Positions 60,539 to 64,000 of a DNA stretch of 64,000 bases are shown piece by piece (within the stretch, counting starts at the first letter, position 1; each line of letters opens with the position of its first letter). This DNA comes from Hypomyces perniciosus (lineage: Eukaryota > Ascomycota > Sordariomycetes > Hypocreales > Hypocreaceae). A program made the position numbers and the translations under genes. The notes under the pieces are model-generated. The model ran no database searches. It was not told the DNA's origin and saw only the letters and a list, made by a program, of their open reading frames with translations. The stretch lies in assembly GCA_008477525.1 (NCBI GenBank), contig SPDT01000007.1, positions 4,216,001 to 4,280,000 on the forward strand. Direction: 5' to 3'.

Positions 60539-60948
60539 AGAGGATTGTCTGTTCTATTTGGTTGGGGATGGGGTTTGGACATTGCGAGGCGTTCCGGGGC
60601 ATATCATGATGTTTGTTAGTTAGAGTTGGCTTTGACATGATGACGGTTGGGCTCTGGCCTAGGTCCTGTTCATCATGGACCATATATTATACATTGAGAG
60701 TTCAAGTCTGGGGACAAAAGGCACATAAACATAAGAACAGCAGACAGCGTGAAGCTCAATCATGAATGTTACAGACTTACAGTACAGTAGTGCCCCACAG
60801 GTACGTCACCCCACTAAATACTACAGCCTTGCAGCAAAAAAAAAAAGTTGCAGGGCTGACGTCTAAAATTTCTAGACTGGCATCCAATTTCTCCATTGTT
60901 AGGATCTTCAAGGCCGCCAAAGCTCTCGTGTCTCAATTCTTGATCGCA
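60539..60948. other. Spacer between GPI19 and ROK1
   Basis: Short spacer holding the ROK1 promoter and leader. In-frame ATGs upstream of 60949 (from 60766) exist, but the residues they add are not Rok1-like. An A-run lies at 60836-60846. Confidence 0.4.
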
Positions 60949-63036
60949 ATGGACATCCTCAAGGTCTTATCGCGCGGTACGAAGAGAACTGCAAAAAGTT
61001 CTCAATCCGGAGCCAGCGCCATAGCAAAGCTCCCCTCGGCGGGCACAAAGACGAATCCACAGCTCTTCAACGACGAAGTCCGCGGACACAAGAGGAAGCG
61101 GGACCTCGAAGAATCCGAGGCGAAAACTACTACAGAACTTCCAGAAGTTGACTTCTTTGCGCCAAAGGATGTATCTGCGTTAAAGGCAATCCCCGAGCCG
61201 AACAAGGCCAAGCGAGCGGCCAGTCCTGCGGCAGAGCCTAGCAAGCAGCTGAGCGAGGAGGAGTGCCGCCAGCTCTTGAGGTCGCATCGCCTCAAGGTCA
61301 CGTTGTTGTCTAAGCGAGAGGAGCAGCACAAAGTAAAGAAGTCCAAAAAGAAGAAGGCAGTCGTGGAGGTCAAGAAGGAAGAGAAGAAGCAATTGTTCCC
61401 GCAGCCACTGGAGTCGTTCGGTCAATTGCGCAGCACATATGACATCTCTCGCAGAGTCGCAGAGAACCTTTCATATCAGGGATACCGAGTCCCAACAGAG
61501 GTTCAATTGGGAAGCTTACCGTTGCTGATTCGACCGGACTTGGCTCTGGGTGGAGAAGAAGGCCTGGAGAGGGGGGTTGATTTCCTGGCTGTTACTCCAA
61601 CTGGAAGCGGCAAGACGATTAGTTTCCTTATTCCGGCGATCAACAATATCATGCGGAGGCGAGCGAAGGAGAAGCTTCATGGGATTCATGAACTCGAGGC
61701 TGTGGTCATTGTCCCAACTCGAGAGCTCGCATACCAGATTGTCAATGTCGGAGATCAATTACTCAAAGGAACCGGTATCAAGATTATTGGTATGAAGAAG
61801 GGCATGGTACTTGCCGCTGAGCAGCAAGAAATCGGCGAGGACAGCTCCGATGAGGAGACGGCCGAGAACGCTGAGGAATCCGAGTCGGACGATGAGAAAG
61901 AAAAGGGCGGCAGGCCCAAGACCGTAACCAAGGTAGATATCTTGGTAACGACGCCGCTTCTACTCCTTAATTTCCTCACATCTGGCCCGGCTAGCACACA
62001 AAAAGTCCTGCCAACAGTCCATGACCTCATTCTGGATGAAGCTGATGTGCTCCTTGACCCCCTGTTTCGTGAGCAGACCCTCGGTATTTGGACAGCCTGC
62101 AACAACTCAGATTTGAGGCTCTCGTTTTGGTCAGCAACTATGGGCTCCAACATCGAGTCTTTTGTCACAGAGAGGTTAAACACACGAGCTGAATCTCTGG
62201 GTCTTGAGCCAAGGCCACTGGTGAGATTGGTCGTGGGCTTGAAAGATACCGCAGTGCCAAATGTCGTGCACAAGCTCATTTACACGGCGAGCGAGCAAGG
62301 AAAGCTCCTCGCATTACGCCAACTTTTACGGCCGACATCCAGTATTGACTCGGGCCCGCCTCTTCGACCACCTTTTCTTGTCTTTACTCAGACCATTGAC
62401 AGAGCCACGGCTCTGCACGAGGAGCTTAAGTATGATATTCCTCTAGAGGCTGGTGGATCATCTAGGATAGCTGCGCTGCACAGTGGCCTTCCCGACTCGG
62501 CTCGCTCAGCCATCATGCGCAAGTTCCGGGCTGGAGAGATTTGGGTGCTTATAACTACGGATGTTTTGGCTCGTGGTGTTGACTTTGCTGGTGTCAATGG
62601 TGTCGTCAACTACGACGTGCCCGGTTCGGCTGCTGCCTATATCCATCGTGCAGGGCGGACAGGACGGGCGGGCCGCGAGGGCGGTGTTGCGGTGACATTC
62701 TATACAAAGGATGACATTCCATTTGTGAAGACCGTGGCCAACGTGATTGCTGCGAGCGAGAAGCAGGCGGGTAAGACAGGAGACGAAGCTGGGGTGCAGA
62801 AGTGGCTATTGGATGCTTTGCCAAACGTTGGCAAGGAAGACAGGAAGAAGCTCAAGGAACGGGGTGTCGAGTCACGAAGAAGTGGAAACCAGGCGAAGAT
62901 CACATCACAGAGCGGCTATGAGCGTCGGAAGGAGCACAATAGACGTGGTGCTATTGAGGGGAGCAAGAGGAGGATGGGGGCTGATGACAATGAAGGGAGT
63001 GGTGATGGTGCTGAGTGGGGTGGATTTGACGATTAA
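60949..63036 (+). CDS. ROK1: DEAD-box RNA helicase Rok1
   Basis: Single exon, 695 aa, starting MDILKVLSRGTKR, the usual Rok1 N-terminus; upstream in-frame ATGs are ignored for that reason. A Lys/Glu-rich N-terminal extension precedes the helicase core: Q-motif-like VPTEVQ, Walker A TPTGSGKT (K222), PTRELAYQ, DEAD at 363-366, SAT, TDVLARGVDF, and HRAGRTGRAG (566 onward). A Glu/Ser/Asp-rich insertion at about 300-330 (SSDEETAENAEESESDDEK) interrupts domain 1, typical of Rok1. The C-terminal tail is Lys/Arg-rich. Rok1 acts on the pre-40S ribosome in the nucleolus, releasing snR30 and assembly factors. High confidence from motif set and N-terminal block. Confidence 0.93.
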   Translation: MDILKVLSRGTKRTAKSSQSGASAIAKLPSAGTKTNPQLFNDEVRGHKRKRDLEESEAKTTTELPEVDFFAPKDVSALKAIPEPNKAKRAASPAAEPSKQLSEEECRQLLRSHRLKVTLLSKREEQHKVKKSKKKKAVVEVKKEEKKQLFPQPLESFGQLRSTYDISRRVAENLSYQGYRVPTEVQLGSLPLLIRPDLALGGEEGLERGVDFLAVTPTGSGKTISFLIPAINNIMRRRAKEKLHGIHELEAVVIVPTRELAYQIVNVGDQLLKGTGIKIIGMKKGMVLAAEQQEIGEDSSDEETAENAEESESDDEKEKGGRPKTVTKVDILVTTPLLLLNFLTSGPASTQKVLPTVHDLILDEADVLLDPLFREQTLGIWTACNNSDLRLSFWSATMGSNIESFVTERLNTRAESLGLEPRPLVRLVVGLKDTAVPNVVHKLIYTASEQGKLLALRQLLRPTSSIDSGPPLRPPFLVFTQTIDRATALHEELKYDIPLEAGGSSRIAALHSGLPDSARSAIMRKFRAGEIWVLITTDVLARGVDFAGVNGVVNYDVPGSAAAYIHRAGRTGRAGREGGVAVTFYTKDDIPFVKTVANVIAASEKQAGKTGDEAGVQKWLLDALPNVGKEDRKKLKERGVESRRSGNQAKITSQSGYERRKEHNRRGAIEGSKRRMGADDNEGSGDGAEWGGFDD

Positions 63037-64000
63037 TAGCCGAGAGCTCTGCATCACTCGGAGGTTGTTGTTCAAGATTGGAGCCCGCACGTATACCAGT
63101 ATCACATACTCTGTACGAAGTACGGAGTATTCAAATCACAACTACAGTTGGCCTCGACTTCTGAAGTTTGTTAGACGATTGTTGCACTTGCATCTAGGTG
63201 ACCTGCATCTCGCCTCTGATACATTGGGGAAACATATGACCATACGAAGTACACAGATCGTATAAGTTGGCATTCTGTTGGAACCAGTTGAAGGCCACAA
63301 TACCTCAGCTTTAGAACTCGTTTCTCGTCAATTAAGCTTGAACTGTATGACAGTTGGTACCTCGCCTATCAGGATCCGATTTGAGTTCACAAATGGCTAC
63401 GAGACTCAGTAGGGGTTATATCAACTTCAGCTGCTGTACGAAGTATCCATCAGCTAGATCAGCCTCTTACGTCCCCATTAAATAAAAACCTGCCTACAAA
63501 GTACATAGAAGAGCCTCGAGTGGTCCAAGCGAGATCCGGTGCGGCATGAAGAATGCATCTATCCAGTTTGCTAAGCTGTGGAATGTAAGGATGAAGGTTC
63601 TATCCGTACCTACTCGCATTATCTCTCTCACTGTTTATAAATTCCTAATAAATTGCATGCAGACAGACAGACCATTGAGCTAGTATTTTACTTTCGTACC
63701 TGCATTTGCTACCCTAGTAATACTTCGTATAAGGAGATCCCGCTCCAAATATTGATTACATTCTACTAGTATTGTTTCATCTGCCCTGTCTGGGTTTCAG
63801 GCAAACGGCGAGGGGCTAGTATAAGCACAGCTTTCCCAAACGGGGCATCGATTTTTTCCCTCTTCATCACGGGCCTAGAAAGCAGTCAAGTGATTGTTTT
63901 TCCAGAAGCGAATGATCGGGGAAAAGAGCGATGAATGCTGCTGTGATTCTGACTGTCAAAGGTGACAATCTCTTCGCCCATGGTCGTGTGCTCGCGTTCA
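63037..64000. other. Right window edge, no gene recognised
   Basis: 3' flank of ROK1 with TACGAAGTACGGAGTA motifs at 63113-63130 and near 63435. No ORF of note; AT-rich to the end. Confidence 0.4.

Noticed and set aside
1..64000. CRISPR arrays, operons, phage or bacterial systems
   Set aside because: None expected or seen; the introns and gene content are fungal nuclear.

Overview
The window is nuclear DNA of a filamentous ascomycete. Evidence: short introns of about 50-90 nt with GTRAGT-like donors and CAG/TAG acceptors, an intron-containing tRNA, genes on both strands without operons, and a fungal gene set (Sur7-type eisosome protein, PPZ phosphatase, hybrid histidine kinase, Rok1, CORVET Vps8, UDP-GlcNAc pyrophosphorylase). 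Sequence style suggests Sordariomycetes, probably Hypocreales; that placement is an impression, not a computed result. I see no viral, plasmid, CRISPR or intact transposon sequence.

Layout. 1-7.2 kb: a spliced small secreted cysteine-containing peptide (737-978, -), a WDR6/Rtt10-type WD40 protein (-) and a Sur7/PalI membrane protein (-). 7.2-12.2 kb: gene-poor, ending in the long leader of the PPZ phosphatase (+). 14.6-16.8 kb: two convergent genes for mitochondrial proteins (an RGG-rich protein and the ribosome recycling factor), then an intron-containing tRNA-Val(UAC). 17.9-21.3 kb: succinate-semialdehyde dehydrogenase and a four-TM protein (both -). 21.3-25 kb: gene-poor leader of a 1494-aa hybrid histidine kinase (+). 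31.1-32.8 kb: a PH-domain (Meu6-like) protein (-), then a 6.7-kb gene desert. 39.5-41.1 kb: UAP1 (-). 41.1-45.5 kb: gene-poor, pyrimidine-rich. 45.5-63 kb is gene-dense: an unrecognised 788-aa protein with paired CxxC motifs, mitochondrial bL36m, a three-exon LYR-motif protein with no long ORF, NAA40 N-acetyltransferase, IMP dehydrogenase, Vps8, PIG-P/Gpi19 (reading frame broken by 1 nt) and Rok1 helicase.

The genes are mostly housekeeping: mitochondrial translation and assembly (RRF, bL36m, LYR protein, probably the RGG protein), cell-wall and membrane precursors (UAP1, Gpi19, Sur7), nucleotide and GABA metabolism (IMPDH, SSADH), trafficking (Vps8), ribosome biogenesis and tRNA modification (Rok1, WDR6), and signalling (PPZ, hybrid kinase). 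They do not form a biosynthetic cluster. The least expected items are the two genes assembled here from exons too short to stand out as ORFs (secreted peptide, LYR protein), the Gpi19 frameshift, the orphan 788-aa protein, and a recurring TACGGAGTA/TACGAAGTA motif in the intergenic DNA. Exon boundaries below were worked out by hand from splice consensus, reading phase and protein continuity.
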